NCBI GenBank assembly: GCA_947476825.1
Contig: CANJRV010000003.1
Location: 1-64,000, forward strand
Direction: 5' to 3'
DNA length: 64,000 nucleotides
From: Bacteroidota bacterium
GTDB taxonomy: Bacteria; Bacteroidota; Bacteroidia; Chitinophagales; Chitinophagaceae
The first letter of the stretch is position 1. Every line of letters begins with the position of its first letter. The notes beneath the pieces were generated by a model that ran no database searches, was not told the origin of the DNA, and saw nothing but the letters and a program-made list of their open reading frames with translations. The position numbers and the translations under genes are program-made. Below are positions 8,823 to 17,503 of this stretch, piece by piece.

Positions 8823-9338
8823 ATGGCCCTAACGTTACTCAATGCTTTCAAAAAAAACCTTCCAAAACAAAGAAAATCATTAGTTCTTTTTTTAAAAAAA
8901 TTCGATAAAAAATTTGTTTACGGAATTCAAAAGCATATCGACAAAGCGAGTGATGAAACTTGGGCTGAAACAGATTGTTTGAGTTGTGCCAATTGTTGTA
9001 AGGTGATGACGCCAACCTTTACGAAATCAGATTTAAAAAGAATTTCCGCGCATTTCAATATGACGGAAAAAGAATTTTATGATACTTGGTTAGAAACAGA
9101 TAAGGACAATGGGGATAAGGTGAATAGAGTTCAACCTTGCCAGTTTCTTGACTTAGAAACGAACAAATGTAATATCTACGAAATACGTCCAGAAGACTGC
9201 GCTAAGTTTCCACATTTCAAACGCAAACCATTCGGTGATTTCAACCATATTCATACTCAAAATATAGAGTATTGTCCGGCTACATTTAAATTCATTAGCA
9301 AGCTCCAACAAAGTATAGAAGAAAAATATGAATGGTAA
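8823..9338 (+). CDS. YkgJ-family cysteine cluster protein
   Basis: A 171-residue cytoplasmic protein of the YkgJ (CxxCxxCC) metal-cluster family. The Cys set is seen as CLSCANCCKVMTP, followed by PCQFLD, CNIYEIRPEDCAKFP and a last YCPAT Cys, the usual pattern thought to bind zinc or an iron-sulfur centre. The biochemical role of the family is not settled. An upstream in-frame ATG at 8727 would add 32 residues with no family similarity and would read through the TATATTTG promoter box, so 8823 is preferred. It converges with the hydrolase gene at its 3' end and diverges from mqnA. Confidence 0.8.
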   Translation: MALTLLNAFKKNLPKQRKSLVLFLKKFDKKFVYGIQKHIDKASDETWAETDCLSCANCCKVMTPTFTKSDLKRISAHFNMTEKEFYDTWLETDKDNGDKVNRVQPCQFLDLETNKCNIYEIRPEDCAKFPHFKRKPFGDFNHIHTQNIEYCPATFKFISKLQQSIEEKYEW

Positions 9339-9378
9339 TTCATTCGACATTGAATACTTGCAAATCCTTCTACCGATA

Positions 9379-10032
9379 TCAAGGTAAAGTTGTCAATATA
9401 GTTTGAATACAATTGCTCACAGACTTGGCATGCGTCACTATCATAAAGTGTCCACCGTTTTTAATAATATAATCTGGTTTACAATTACTAATCGGAAAAA
9501 TCAAATCTGCTGTGCCATGAATATGTGCTACTTGTGGCATTTTTTCTTTTTGTTTCCACGAAGAAATTTGATCTAAAGACCATTGCAAATAATTGTCAGT
9601 TGTTTTTGACATTCGATCAAACAAATATTCTTTGAGCTTAGATTCTTTAACCCCAAATAATTTGGATGCTAACAATTTATTGCGCAATAATTTACCCAAA
9701 TCTGGTATTTTTTGTACATGTAAAAACCCAGCAATTTTATAATACATAGGCAATTCGCTATCGTTTGAAATGCTGGATATTAAAATTATTTTTTTTACTT
9801 CCATGAGCTTTGCAATTTCAATACTCATGATACCACCAAAAGACAAACCTACTAAAATGACTTCTTGCGTTTGGTCAATATCTTTAGCCATTCGCTTGGC
9901 ATATTGTGCTAAAGTTTCATGTTGTATAGGTTCTATCCAATCTATAAAAAGAACCTCATAATGAATTGGGAAATTTAATTTATCAAAAGCTTGTTTGTCG
10001 GCACCTAAACCACTAATGCAATAAATAGGCAT
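9379..10032 (-). CDS. Small alpha/beta hydrolase
   Basis: A 217-residue cytoplasmic hydrolase. It opens with a strand and oxyanion loop (YCISGLGADKQAF), has the nucleophile elbow GLSFGG with Ser64, a likely acid Asp in HGTADLIFP and a catalytic His in GGHFMI. It is short for the fold because the cap is reduced. It is the last gene of a likely operon: an unknown coiled-coil protein, FeoA, then this gene, with gaps of 14 and 5 bp. The substrate is unknown; the family includes esterases, thioesterases and cofactor-pathway hydrolases. Confidence 0.8.
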   Translation of the reverse strand: MPIYCISGLGADKQAFDKLNFPIHYEVLFIDWIEPIQHETLAQYAKRMAKDIDQTQEVILVGLSFGGIMSIEIAKLMEVKKIILISSISNDSELPMYYKIAGFLHVQKIPDLGKLLRNKLLASKLFGVKESKLKEYLFDRMSKTTDNYLQWSLDQISSWKQKEKMPQVAHIHGTADLIFPISNCKPDYIIKNGGHFMIVTHAKSVSNCIQTILTTLP

Positions 10033-10037
10033 ACCAA

Positions 10038-10274
10038 CTATAAAATTTGAACCATAATTTTTTCAGCCTCTTCTTTGCGTAAACTCAATTGATATCCTGC
10101 AACTTGAATGGCTATTGGATCACCGAGTGGAGCCGATAATTCTACGGAGATTTCTTCTTCGGGAATACATCCCATTTCTAATAATTTCACATACAAATCT
10201 GAATCTCCAAAGGACTTGATGATGGCTTTTTGTTTATAGGGAAGTTCTGTTAATTTGATTATTTTCATGTACAT
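10038..10274 (-). CDS. feoA: FeoA-domain protein
   Basis: A 78-residue SH3-like FeoA protein. Signs are the KLLEMGCIPEEEISV turn (family pattern RLxxLGhxPGxxI), APLGDPIAI and YQLSLRKEEAEKI. FeoA proteins bind the cytoplasmic side of the ferrous iron transporter FeoB and support its activity. No feoB lies nearby, and the gene sits between a coiled-coil protein and a hydrolase in one tight operon, so its partner must be elsewhere or its role has changed. The start may also be Met3 (10268); both give the same domain. Confidence 0.85.
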   Translation of the reverse strand: MYMKIIKLTELPYKQKAIIKSFGDSDLYVKLLEMGCIPEEEISVELSAPLGDPIAIQVAGYQLSLRKEEAEKIMVQIL

Positions 10275-10288
10275 CTAAGCGAAAGGAA

Positions 10289-10612
10289 TCAATGATTCAT
10301 CTCTAGTTTTTTCAATCGTTGTTCCACATTATCTATTCGTTTACTGTCTTCAGCTAACTTCATGGTCGACAAGTTGACTTGTTGCAGCATTAAGTTTGTT
10401 TTCGCTTGACTTCTTTCCAATTTATCTACTTTCTTCTCGAAGCGTTCATTAAAACTTCTTTGCTCTTCATTGAAAATTTCTTGTCTTTCAATAAATTTTT
10501 TCTGCTTCTCAAAAAACGATTCGTGTTTACTTGAGGATTCCGTCAATTTTTTTAAAGTCAACCCCATATCCAATAGGAGGTTGTAAATTACATCTAATTC
10601 TGTATTTTTCAT
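10289..10612 (-). CDS. Short coiled-coil protein of unknown function
   Basis: A 107-residue, highly charged protein predicted to be almost entirely helical. Heptad-like spacing runs from about residue 25 to the end (EKQKKFIERQEIFNEEQ, then VDKLERSQAKTNLML, then IDNVEQRLKKLE). It has no signal peptide, membrane segment or known motif. It is the first gene of the feoA operon, and its own TAnnTTTG box overlaps the region right after the hutH stop. It may be a structural or oligomerisation partner, but the sequence alone gives no function. Confidence 0.6.
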   Translation of the reverse strand: MKNTELDVIYNLLLDMGLTLKKLTESSSKHESFFEKQKKFIERQEIFNEEQRSFNERFEKKVDKLERSQAKTNLMLQQVNLSTMKLAEDSKRIDNVEQRLKKLEMNH

Positions 10613-10631
10613 ATAACATGTTTTTGTGCAA

Positions 10632-10639
10632 CAAATATA
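10632..10639 (-). promoter_or_regulatory. TAnnTTTG -7 box of the coiled-coil/feoA/hydrolase operon
   Basis: The minus strand reads TATATTTG, ending 19 nt before ATG 10612 and starting directly after the hutH stop codon. This suggests the feoA operon is transcribed separately from hutH. Confidence 0.5.
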
Positions 10640-12109
10640 CTATACAATACCATTATATTCCTGCATAAATTGAACGCTTTTTTGAATGTCATCATGTATA
10701 ATTCTATCGTGATGGATGAATGAAATTTGTTGACGATAGGCATGCAATAATTGTTCTATTATTGGAGATGATTTTTTATGTCCACGGAATTCAATGGCTT
10801 GTGTTGCATTCAATAATTCGATAGCCAATATAAGTTCTACATTGTTTACGATTTCATATAATTTAGTTGCTGCGTTGGCGCCCATACTCACATGGTCTTC
10901 TTGTCCATTGCTGCTCACAATGCTATCTACACTAGCTGGTGTACACAATTGTTTGTTTTTACTCACAATAGATGCGGCGGTATATTGAGCAATCATTAAC
11001 CCACTATCTAGTCCTGCGCTTTGAATTAAAAATGGTGGAAGTTGTCGTTGTCCACTAATTAATAAATACGTTCTTCTTTCCGAAATACTTCCCAATTCTG
11101 CAATGGCGATAGCCAAATAATCTAAATTAATGGCAAGAGGTTGACCATGAAAATTACCACCACTTAATATCAAATCTTCATCAGGGAAAATGAGTGGATT
11201 ATCTGTCACTGCATTTATTTCTTGTTCCACAATTTTTTCTACATGTGCTACTGCATCACGGGTTGCGCCATGCACTTGCGGAATACAACGAAAACTGTAA
11301 GGATCTTGTACTTGGGTTTTAGGTGCTGTTGCTAATTCACTTCCTTCCAGAATGCGCAACATATTTTTTGCCACTGCAATTTGCCCTTCATGCTTTCGTA
11401 TGGTATGTATTGAAGCGGTGAATGGTTCGAGCTTTGCATCAAATCCTTCAAATGAAATGGCTGCAATCAAGTCTGCCCATTGCAACAATTTTTTTATTTT
11501 CAATAAACACCAAACGGCATAACTACTCATAAACTGTGTACCGTTAAGTAATGCAAGTCCTTCCTTACTTTGTAATTTCAATGGCGAAAACGGTAAACTA
11601 TTTGCCTTCTGTTTAATACCATTGTTATACACTTCACCATGGTTTAGGAGTGGTAAACTTAAATGTGCTAAGGGTGCTAAATCGCCACTCGCCCCCAAGG
11701 AACCCAATTGATAAACAACTGGCAAAATATTTTGATTATAAAATGTAATCAAGCGTTTGGTTACTTCCAGACTAATGCCACTATTGCCATATGTAAAGTT
11801 CTTTATCTTCAATAACAGCATCAATTTTACAATGTCTTGTGGCACTTCATTACCTAATCCACAAGCATGCGACAAGACTAAATTGGTCTGTAACTGTTCT
11901 ATGTCCTCTGGTGATATTTTTACATTGCATAAAGAACCAAAACCAGTATTAATACCATAATACGTTTTGTCTTCTTCTTGCATTTTTTTATCCAAAAACA
12001 ATCTACATTTTACAATATTGTCCAAGCTAGTTTGGTGAAGCTCGAGTTGTTGCGATAATAAATTTTCAATATCTTCAATAGATAAATTATCAGTCGTTAG
12101 TTGATGCAT
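10640..12109 (-). CDS. hutH: Histidine ammonia-lyase
   Basis: A 489-residue cytoplasmic enzyme that deaminates L-histidine to urocanate, the first step of histidine breakdown. The MIO-forming Ala140-Ser141-Gly142 lies in GSLGASGDLAPLAH. The catalytic Tyr loop is YYGINTGFGSL (50-60), and DPYSFRCIPQVHG, TDNPLIF, GGNFHGQPLA and SSNGQEDHVSMGA all match the family. The length is normal (about 500). No hutU, hutI or hutG lies in the window, so this copy is an orphan. The start is 7 bp after the stop of an upstream DUF4143 ATPase gene, so it may be transcribed from that gene's promoter; I found no exact TAnnTTTG box of its own. Phenylalanine or tyrosine ammonia-lyase activity cannot be excluded from motifs alone. 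Confidence 0.9.
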   Translation of the reverse strand: MHQLTTDNLSIEDIENLLSQQLELHQTSLDNIVKCRLFLDKKMQEEDKTYYGINTGFGSLCNVKISPEDIEQLQTNLVLSHACGLGNEVPQDIVKLMLLLKIKNFTYGNSGISLEVTKRLITFYNQNILPVVYQLGSLGASGDLAPLAHLSLPLLNHGEVYNNGIKQKANSLPFSPLKLQSKEGLALLNGTQFMSSYAVWCLLKIKKLLQWADLIAAISFEGFDAKLEPFTASIHTIRKHEGQIAVAKNMLRILEGSELATAPKTQVQDPYSFRCIPQVHGATRDAVAHVEKIVEQEINAVTDNPLIFPDEDLILSGGNFHGQPLAINLDYLAIAIAELGSISERRTYLLISGQRQLPPFLIQSAGLDSGLMIAQYTAASIVSKNKQLCTPASVDSIVSSNGQEDHVSMGANAATKLYEIVNNVELILAIELLNATQAIEFRGHKKSSPIIEQLLHAYRQQISFIHHDRIIHDDIQKSVQFMQEYNGIV

Positions 12110-12116
12110 GTTACGG

Positions 12117-13280
12117 TTACAATTTTATTTTTTCCAATTCTTTCCATCCTACAATTTCTATATCACTTCTTTTTTGGTAAGGATGATCGCCCAAAAGTAA
12201 ATAGTTATTTCCTTTTGGCATTTTTTCTTGTGCATTAAATATATTTATGTTTTGCATAAAGCTACTGTCAAAAGTATTACTGTATTTCATTTCTAATCGA
12301 TGCAATTTTAATCCATCTTCAATCAACAAATCAATTTCTTTTCCATTGCTTTCTCGCCAATAATAGAACTCAGGCTTTTCTCCCTTATTATACATGGTTT
12401 TCATGAGTTCAAGTAGGAGTGCATTTTCAAAAAGTCCACCCTTCAAGTAATGCTCATGCAGTTGTTCTTTCTTTTTTAGATTTAATAGATTACAAGCTAA
12501 ACCAGTATCATAAAAATAGATTTTGGTTGATTTTATTAATCTTTTATTGAAATTATTATGATAGGGTCTGAGTTGAAATAAGATATAGCTACTTTCTAAA
12601 ATACTCAACCAATTTTTCACAGTAGGTGCACTAATGCCCACATCGTTTGCTAATGAATGCATGTTTAATACTTGCCCAATTCGTCCAGCACAAAGTTTGA
12701 GAAAAGTTCTAAATTTTCCCAAATCACCAATGTTAGCCAATTGCCGAACATCCCGTTCTACATAGGTTTCAATGTAGTCGGCATAATATTGCGTTTCCGC
12801 TAATTTTTTATCATACAGTCGAGGATACATCCCTTTAAACAAAAATTCCTCAGTAGTTTTAGGATACCATTTGGTATTTTGTAATTCTTGTAATGAAAAT
12901 GGTAATAATTTAAATAAAGCCACACGACCCGCTAGAGATTGTGATATATTATGTAGCAATAAAAAATTTTGTGACCCACTTAAAATGTATTGCCCCGATT
13001 TATTCGTTTCATCTACATGACTTTGTAAATAAGAAAATAAAGATGGAACTTGTTGCGCTTCATCAATGATTGTCTTACTTGGATATCTAGCTAAAAATCC
13101 CCTCGGGTCTTTCGCTGCAAATTCTCGATTATCAATCGACTCTAAAGAGACATATTCATATGTCGGAAAACTGTTTTTTAGAAAGGTACTCTTACCCGAT
13201 TGTCGTGGACCAGTAATCGCAACAATCGGATATTTCTTGATTAATTTATTGACGACTACAAATAATTGTCGTTGTATCAT
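12117..13280 (-). CDS. AAA_14/DUF4143 ATPase (first of two)
   Basis: A 387-residue ATP-binding protein. Walker A is GPRQSGKS (24-31) and Walker B includes IIDEAQ with Asp73-Glu74. The arginine-sensor stretch ILSGSQNFLL follows, then a winged-helix segment (LANDVGISAPTVKNWLSILESSYILFQL) and a C-terminal DUF4143 part with the nuclease-like EIDLLIEDG and LEMKYS. Such proteins are widespread accessory genes with no agreed function. The start is set at the Met 21 bases inside the longest frame because a TACATTTG box (13286-13293) lies within those extra codons. hutH follows after 7 bp. A second, differently built member lies at 23048. Confidence 0.85.
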   Translation of the reverse strand: MIQRQLFVVVNKLIKKYPIVAITGPRQSGKSTFLKNSFPTYEYVSLESIDNREFAAKDPRGFLARYPSKTIIDEAQQVPSLFSYLQSHVDETNKSGQYILSGSQNFLLLHNISQSLAGRVALFKLLPFSLQELQNTKWYPKTTEEFLFKGMYPRLYDKKLAETQYYADYIETYVERDVRQLANIGDLGKFRTFLKLCAGRIGQVLNMHSLANDVGISAPTVKNWLSILESSYILFQLRPYHNNFNKRLIKSTKIYFYDTGLACNLLNLKKKEQLHEHYLKGGLFENALLLELMKTMYNKGEKPEFYYWRESNGKEIDLLIEDGLKLHRLEMKYSNTFDSSFMQNINIFNAQEKMPKGNNYLLLGDHPYQKRSDIEIVGWKELEKIKL

Positions 13281-13285
13281 GTATG

Positions 13286-13293
13286 CAAATGTA
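13286..13293 (-). promoter_or_regulatory. TAnnTTTG -7 box before the ATPase-hutH pair
   Basis: The minus strand reads TACATTTG with only 5 nt between its last base and ATG 13280. It decides the start codon and implies an almost leaderless transcript. Confidence 0.55.
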
Positions 13294-13381
13294 AAGTTCA
13301 ATTTTAGATTTACATACTTTTATAATAAAAATCATTCGCGAAGCAACATCAGTATTTTTTGAAATTGAATATTCTATTTAC

Positions 13382-14655
13382 TCAAAAACTAAACACTATT
13401 GGCAATCCAAAAATCACATTCACCGATTTCCCATTTTGTTGGCCAGGTTTCCATTTCGGCATTTTACGTACTACACGTATAGCTTCCTTTCCAAGTTCTT
13501 CACCTTTTTCTGGCATTTCTAGTACTTTTATATCCGTAATTTCTCCATTACTTTTCACTATAAACTTAATATAACTCTACCTTGTATATTGTTGTTCCCA
13601 GCGTTTATTGGGTATTTCAAATTATCCGATAAAAACTTCATCAATGCAGTTTCTCCTCCATTGAATTCTGGCATACTCTCCACATACTCATAAATCTCGA
13701 GTTTTGTTAATATCGTATCCGTCATTCCAGGCATTTCGGCCGCTACTGTATCCTTTGGATTCTTCTTCATTTCATTTATTGATTTGCTATTTGTTTGTGC
13801 AACACTTTGCATACACAAAAGGGTTACCAGTATTATTATTCCTGTTATCACAACAGTCGTTTTTTGCACGAATGCATTTTTAGTGGTTTTGTACAGCATG
13901 GCAATTCTTGTTTTTATGGGATGATTAAAAAAAGGATGAACTAATAAAGTAGGTGTTTGCGAATAAGAAATAACTTGTAGCAAATTGTTGATATAATCTT
14001 CATTTGCAATTTGCTCTGTCGTAAAAGCATCGGCTTCAAACTCATGTACCAATTCCATTTCTTTATGGTAGAAGTATACAAATGGATTCATCCAACAAAT
14101 AGCTTGCAATAAAGAAAAGTATATTTTATCACGGCTATGGTGCAGTTGCACATGTGCTAATTCATGTCGAATAATGGCAGGCAGTATTTCTTTTTTTCTA
14201 CAATTTTCTGGCATAAAGATACTTTTGAAAAAGGAAAAGGGAGATTCGATAGATTGGCTATAATATACATTCCCTTCGGCAGAAGTTTCTTTTTCTGCAT
14301 GTTCCTTTACTCGATAAATAATCACAAATCCTAATGCCATGCGTAATAAGCCCCAGAGCAAACCTACTGTGTATATACCCAAAATAATCTTCGCAAAATC
14401 AAGCTCTTTTTGTTGCAACGCCTTACCATAATTAGATATGTTTTGCAAGTCATGAATAAAATGAGTATTGAACTGTAAAGCCTGTAAAATAAATGTTTCA
14501 GGCAAAGAAATCAATGGTAATACGATGGCTAAAAGCGAAGTGATGATGAGGTATACTCTATTCCATCGATACGTTTTTTCGCTTTTTAGAAGGAGAGCAT
14601 AGAGCGCATAAAATATGCCTAGGAGTAAAATAGTTTTTAAAAAATAGAATATCAA
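13382..14655 (-). pseudogene. BlaR1-type M56 metallopeptidase with TonB-C domain, frameshifted
   Basis: The first 365 codons (14655 down to 13558) encode a membrane peptidase: about three hydrophobic segments before residue 120, the zinc motif HELAH (164-168), EADAFT at about 209 and another membrane helix near 280 before a linker. The frame ends GRVILSL and stop. The next frame continues without a gap as KFIVKSNGEITDIKVLEMPEKGEELGKEA-type TonB C-terminal sequence (IVKSNGEITDIKVL, then RKMPKWKPGQQNGK) to a TGA at 13382-13384. Restoring one T near 13572 (GTTAT to GTTTAT) rejoins both halves. Start is TTG. No BlaI-type repressor lies beside it. It may be a real mutation or a sequencing error in a short T run. 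Confidence 0.8.
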
Positions 14656-14786
14656 AGTTTCAATTTTGTAAGGTAAATAGTATTCAGAGTATTACGTATG
14701 TAGCAACTTTCAAGTTATAGTAAATGTGTCTTATGATTTAAAATCAGGTATACAAATGCATACATTCTAATTAAACTACAATTGGT

Positions 14787-15758
14787 TTACTCCCAACGTT
14801 TACCAAATCTAAAGTCTGCATAAATATTGTAGAAATTAGATATGTTATCGGTTGTGGTCATAATTGGAATTTTTTGCGTGTATAATTCAGCAGAAGCACC
14901 AATTTCAACACCTAAAAAAGTTTTGCGTGAAGTAGCATAATCAAAATAAAATCCAGAACGTATGGCAAGTCCAGGTTGCAATTTACTGGCACCGATACCT
15001 TTTGTAAAATCGCTGCCTCCTAAAATTGTTCCTTGGTTATTTAAGTCTAAAAAGTATACTTTATTTTGCTCTGTATACTTATCATATTTACGAACATATC
15101 CTGTTCCTTCTGGCAATAACAAATCTAAGTAATATGGTTTTAGAATGCCCAATGACAATGCGGCGGCGTACGACCAATGAATTACAACACTTTTTTTATC
15201 TAAGCGACCTGTAATCGGAACGGAGTTGCCATATCCAATTTTCAATTGATAGAAATTATTTATTTTGCCATACTTATACGAAACTGGCTTTGGTTCATTC
15301 GGGAAAACAATTGAAAAATTTTCATTGATGGTTTTGGATTCTTTCGGGCTCTTTTTTTCTGATATATCGAACCAAAGAAAATTAGTATGTGACTTTTCGG
15401 GATCTTCTATTTTCATAAAACCTCGTTGCACTAAGAAGGACCAACCATCGCTATTCAATCGGAAACCAAAAGCGATTTCTTGTGTAAGTGGTTGAATTTT
15501 TATTCTACGAGCGGCGCGTAAACGTTCATTTTTTTCTTCCAATGCGATCCTTCTTTTTTCCAACTCATTCTCATGCATTGCCTTTAATGAATCTCTTGTT
15601 CTGGTGGTTGCCGTACGAACAGAGTCTGTATATGCACGACGTACAGCATTCAATGAGTCCACTCTTGCCCTTGCTGCTATAGCCGATGAAGACTGGGCTA
15701 TCGTCTGTAAAGACAATCCCATTAGTAAGAAAATTAATATAGATAAAAAGGGTTTCAA
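14787..15758 (-). CDS. Probable outer-membrane barrel protein of unknown function
   Basis: A 323-residue secreted protein. Residues 1-22 are a signal peptide (LSLQTIAQ). Residues about 28-90 are charged and probably helical (DSLNAVRRAY, then LEKRRIALEEKNERLRAARR), and the rest alternates aromatic and polar residues as in a beta-barrel (EIAFGFRLNSDGWSFLVQ, LAIRSGFYFDYA, YNIYADFRFG). The start must be TTG at 15758 because an in-frame stop lies just upstream and no ATG is near; a TAGTTTTG box ends 7 nt before it. I recognise it only as a recurrent hypothetical protein type of this phylum; the coiled segment before the barrel suggests a periplasmic contact. Confidence 0.65.
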   Translation of the reverse strand: MKPFLSILIFLLMGLSLQTIAQSSSAIAARARVDSLNAVRRAYTDSVRTATTRTRDSLKAMHENELEKRRIALEEKNERLRAARRIKIQPLTQEIAFGFRLNSDGWSFLVQRGFMKIEDPEKSHTNFLWFDISEKKSPKESKTINENFSIVFPNEPKPVSYKYGKINNFYQLKIGYGNSVPITGRLDKKSVVIHWSYAAALSLGILKPYYLDLLLPEGTGYVRKYDKYTEQNKVYFLDLNNQGTILGGSDFTKGIGASKLQPGLAIRSGFYFDYATSRKTFLGVEIGASAELYTQKIPIMTTTDNISNFYNIYADFRFGKRWE

Positions 15759-15765
15759 GGAATAC

Positions 15766-15773
15766 CAAAACTA
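15766..15773 (-). promoter_or_regulatory. TAnnTTTG -7 box before a TTG-start gene
   Basis: The minus strand reads TAGTTTTG, an exact match, 7 nt before the TTG start at 15758. It supports both the start choice and a very short leader. Confidence 0.45.
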
Positions 15774-15801
15774 GTGTATTTTTACGAAAATTCACATAAA
15801 T

Positions 15802-16209
15802 ATGACAGCGGAAATAAGCTATGCCGGCGACTTAAGAACGGTTGCCACACATACACAAAGTGGAACAATTGTAGAAACTGATGCACCAAAGGACAATCAA
15901 GGTAGAGGCGAAAAATTTAGCCCGACCGATTTAGTAGCTAGTGCCTTAGGCTCTTGTATGCTAACCATCATGGGCATTGCAGCGCGCACACACGACATTG
16001 ATTTGATAGATACAAAATTAGAAATTGAAAAAATAATGGTTGCCGATCCATTGCGTAGAATAGGGGAAATCAAATTAGTTTTTCATTTCCCAATGGGTAA
16101 AAATTATTCAGATAAAGAAAAAACAATTTTGGAACGCAGTGCCCTGACTTGCCCTGTTTATTTGAGTTTGCATGCAGATGTACAAAAAACGGTTGTGTTT
16201 AATTGGTAG
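15802..16209 (+). CDS. OsmC/Ohr-family peroxiredoxin-like protein
   Basis: A 135-residue cytoplasmic OsmC-fold protein. The two redox Cys are present: Cys52 in FSPTDLVASALGSCM and Cys117 in LTCPVYLSLH. The family reduces organic hydroperoxides through this Cys pair, with thiol or lipoyl reductants; physiological substrates of OsmC-like (not Ohr) members are often unknown. Length and motif order are complete. It diverges from the barrel gene at 15758 with a 43-bp gap and converges with the DUF3078 gene, so it is probably a single-gene unit. Confidence 0.9.
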   Translation: MTAEISYAGDLRTVATHTQSGTIVETDAPKDNQGRGEKFSPTDLVASALGSCMLTIMGIAARTHDIDLIDTKLEIEKIMVADPLRRIGEIKLVFHFPMGKNYSDKEKTILERSALTCPVYLSLHADVQKTVVFNW

Positions 16210-16251
16210 GAAGATGTCAATTACATCCAAAAAAGTAAGTGGAAATAAAAA

Positions 16252-17220
16252 TTAAAATTTGTAAGAAAATCCAATGCCGATTACTTCTTTGAATTGTGTA
16301 CGAGGTCCAATCGCTTCGGGAATTCCATCACCATTTTTATCAATCGATATTTTAATATCATCGTCATACAGCAAATGCGTGGTGATGGTTGCAGAAATAT
16401 ATTTATTTACTTTAAAACCGATAATGTTTTCCCAACTCACATCAACGTTTGATGGATTGTGCAGGTAATTTGAAAACAAATCTAACCTTGATAATAATGA
16501 AACGCTTTTATCTTTGAAGAAAGTGCTTTGATAAACTAATCTGATATATCCGCCAAACTCACTTTTCATTGTTTTGCCATGCGTGAGCAATACGCCTGCA
16601 GAGTCATATGTTGCTTTGTCAACGCCAAACGCGCCAGCATCTGCAAGCAAGGCATTATTAACTATAGTATTCTTAATCGTTAAGGGTGCTATGAAAGCTG
16701 AAAAATGGCCATTCGGTTTATAGTCCATGCCGAGCGCGCCAACCAAATAGGCAGGTGCTAATAAATCAGAAATTTTTGTTGAATCATCTGGATAATTATA
16801 ACCTGGTGTCATTTGTGTTATAAAATTTATCAATGCGGCATAATACCATTTTTTTGAAGCTGCTCTACCAAACTTAGAAGAAAAATCTATTTTATCATCC
16901 GTCTTAATTAGGCCTCCCTTTTTTCCTTGTTTCAGCAAACCATATCCAACATTCAGCATATTGTCACAAGAGGATTTTCCTTTTTTATAGTTTGCATAAA
17001 CGCTTATTAGTCCGTTTATTGACATGGAGTTTTCTCCGCCCGAAGACCAGTTACTAAAGGATGCTTGTGAAAAACCTAGCCCGATTACGCCACCTTTTTT
17101 CCAACCACTGGTTGTGTCAGAACGTGTTGAACGGAGATTTTTTTCTGCTTCTGTTGTTTGTCCAAAAGTGATTTGACTAAAGAGTGTTGCTATAAAAATC
17201 AGTATAACTTTTGCTTTCAT
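16252..17220 (-). CDS. DUF3078 outer-membrane protein
   Basis: A 322-residue protein with a signal peptide (residues 1-20, ending ITFGQ). The family block is clear: GLGFSQASFSNWSSGGENSMS, then LNVGYGLLKQG, KWYYAALINFITQMTPGYNY and LGMDYKP. The last strand ends in an aromatic residue (GIGFSYKF), as in outer-membrane barrels. DUF3078 proteins are found in Bacteroidota and have no assigned function. A longer frame from 17274 adds 18 residues before the signal peptide and is not preferred. It is convergent with the OsmC gene. Confidence 0.85.
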   Translation of the reverse strand: MKAKVILIFIATLFSQITFGQTTEAEKNLRSTRSDTTSGWKKGGVIGLGFSQASFSNWSSGGENSMSINGLISVYANYKKGKSSCDNMLNVGYGLLKQGKKGGLIKTDDKIDFSSKFGRAASKKWYYAALINFITQMTPGYNYPDDSTKISDLLAPAYLVGALGMDYKPNGHFSAFIAPLTIKNTIVNNALLADAGAFGVDKATYDSAGVLLTHGKTMKSEFGGYIRLVYQSTFFKDKSVSLLSRLDLFSNYLHNPSNVDVSWENIIGFKVNKYISATITTHLLYDDDIKISIDKNGDGIPEAIGPRTQFKEVIGIGFSYKF

Positions 17221-17425
17221 CCTGTGTGCTATTTTTTTTGTTTTAAAAATTTTACCGCAAATAAACAAAAGCAAATAATAAAATTACAAGCATTTTACTC
17301 ATTTTATTTATTGCTAACTGCATTCATAATTTTCAATTTGTCTACGATTAAAAGAATAATAAATATGGACAAGGCCATGACAAGTGATGTAAATACAATG
17401 ACTGCGAAGTATTTAATTTACTCCC

Positions 17426-17503
17426 CGCAGAGTCTCCGCCTCGGGACTTTGCGGTTTTGGAACTAAGAAAATTCACGCAGAGCCTGGAGGCGGAAACTCT
17501 GCG
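17426..17503. repeat. CGCAGAG-type palindromic repeat element
   Basis: Left arm CGCAGAGTCTCCGCCTC (17426-17442) and right arm GAGGCGGAAACTCTGCG (17487-17503) pair over 17 bp with one weak position around a 44-nt loop. The GC content is far above the surroundings. Elements with alternating CTCTGCG/CGCAGAG arms are known as dispersed repeats in environmental bacteria; only this copy is in the window. It overlaps the 3' end of the lipoprotein gene at 17473. Confidence 0.7.

Noticed and set aside
13359-13574. Plus-strand 71-codon frame
   Set aside because: It is the antisense shadow of the TonB-C part of the frameshifted peptidase gene.
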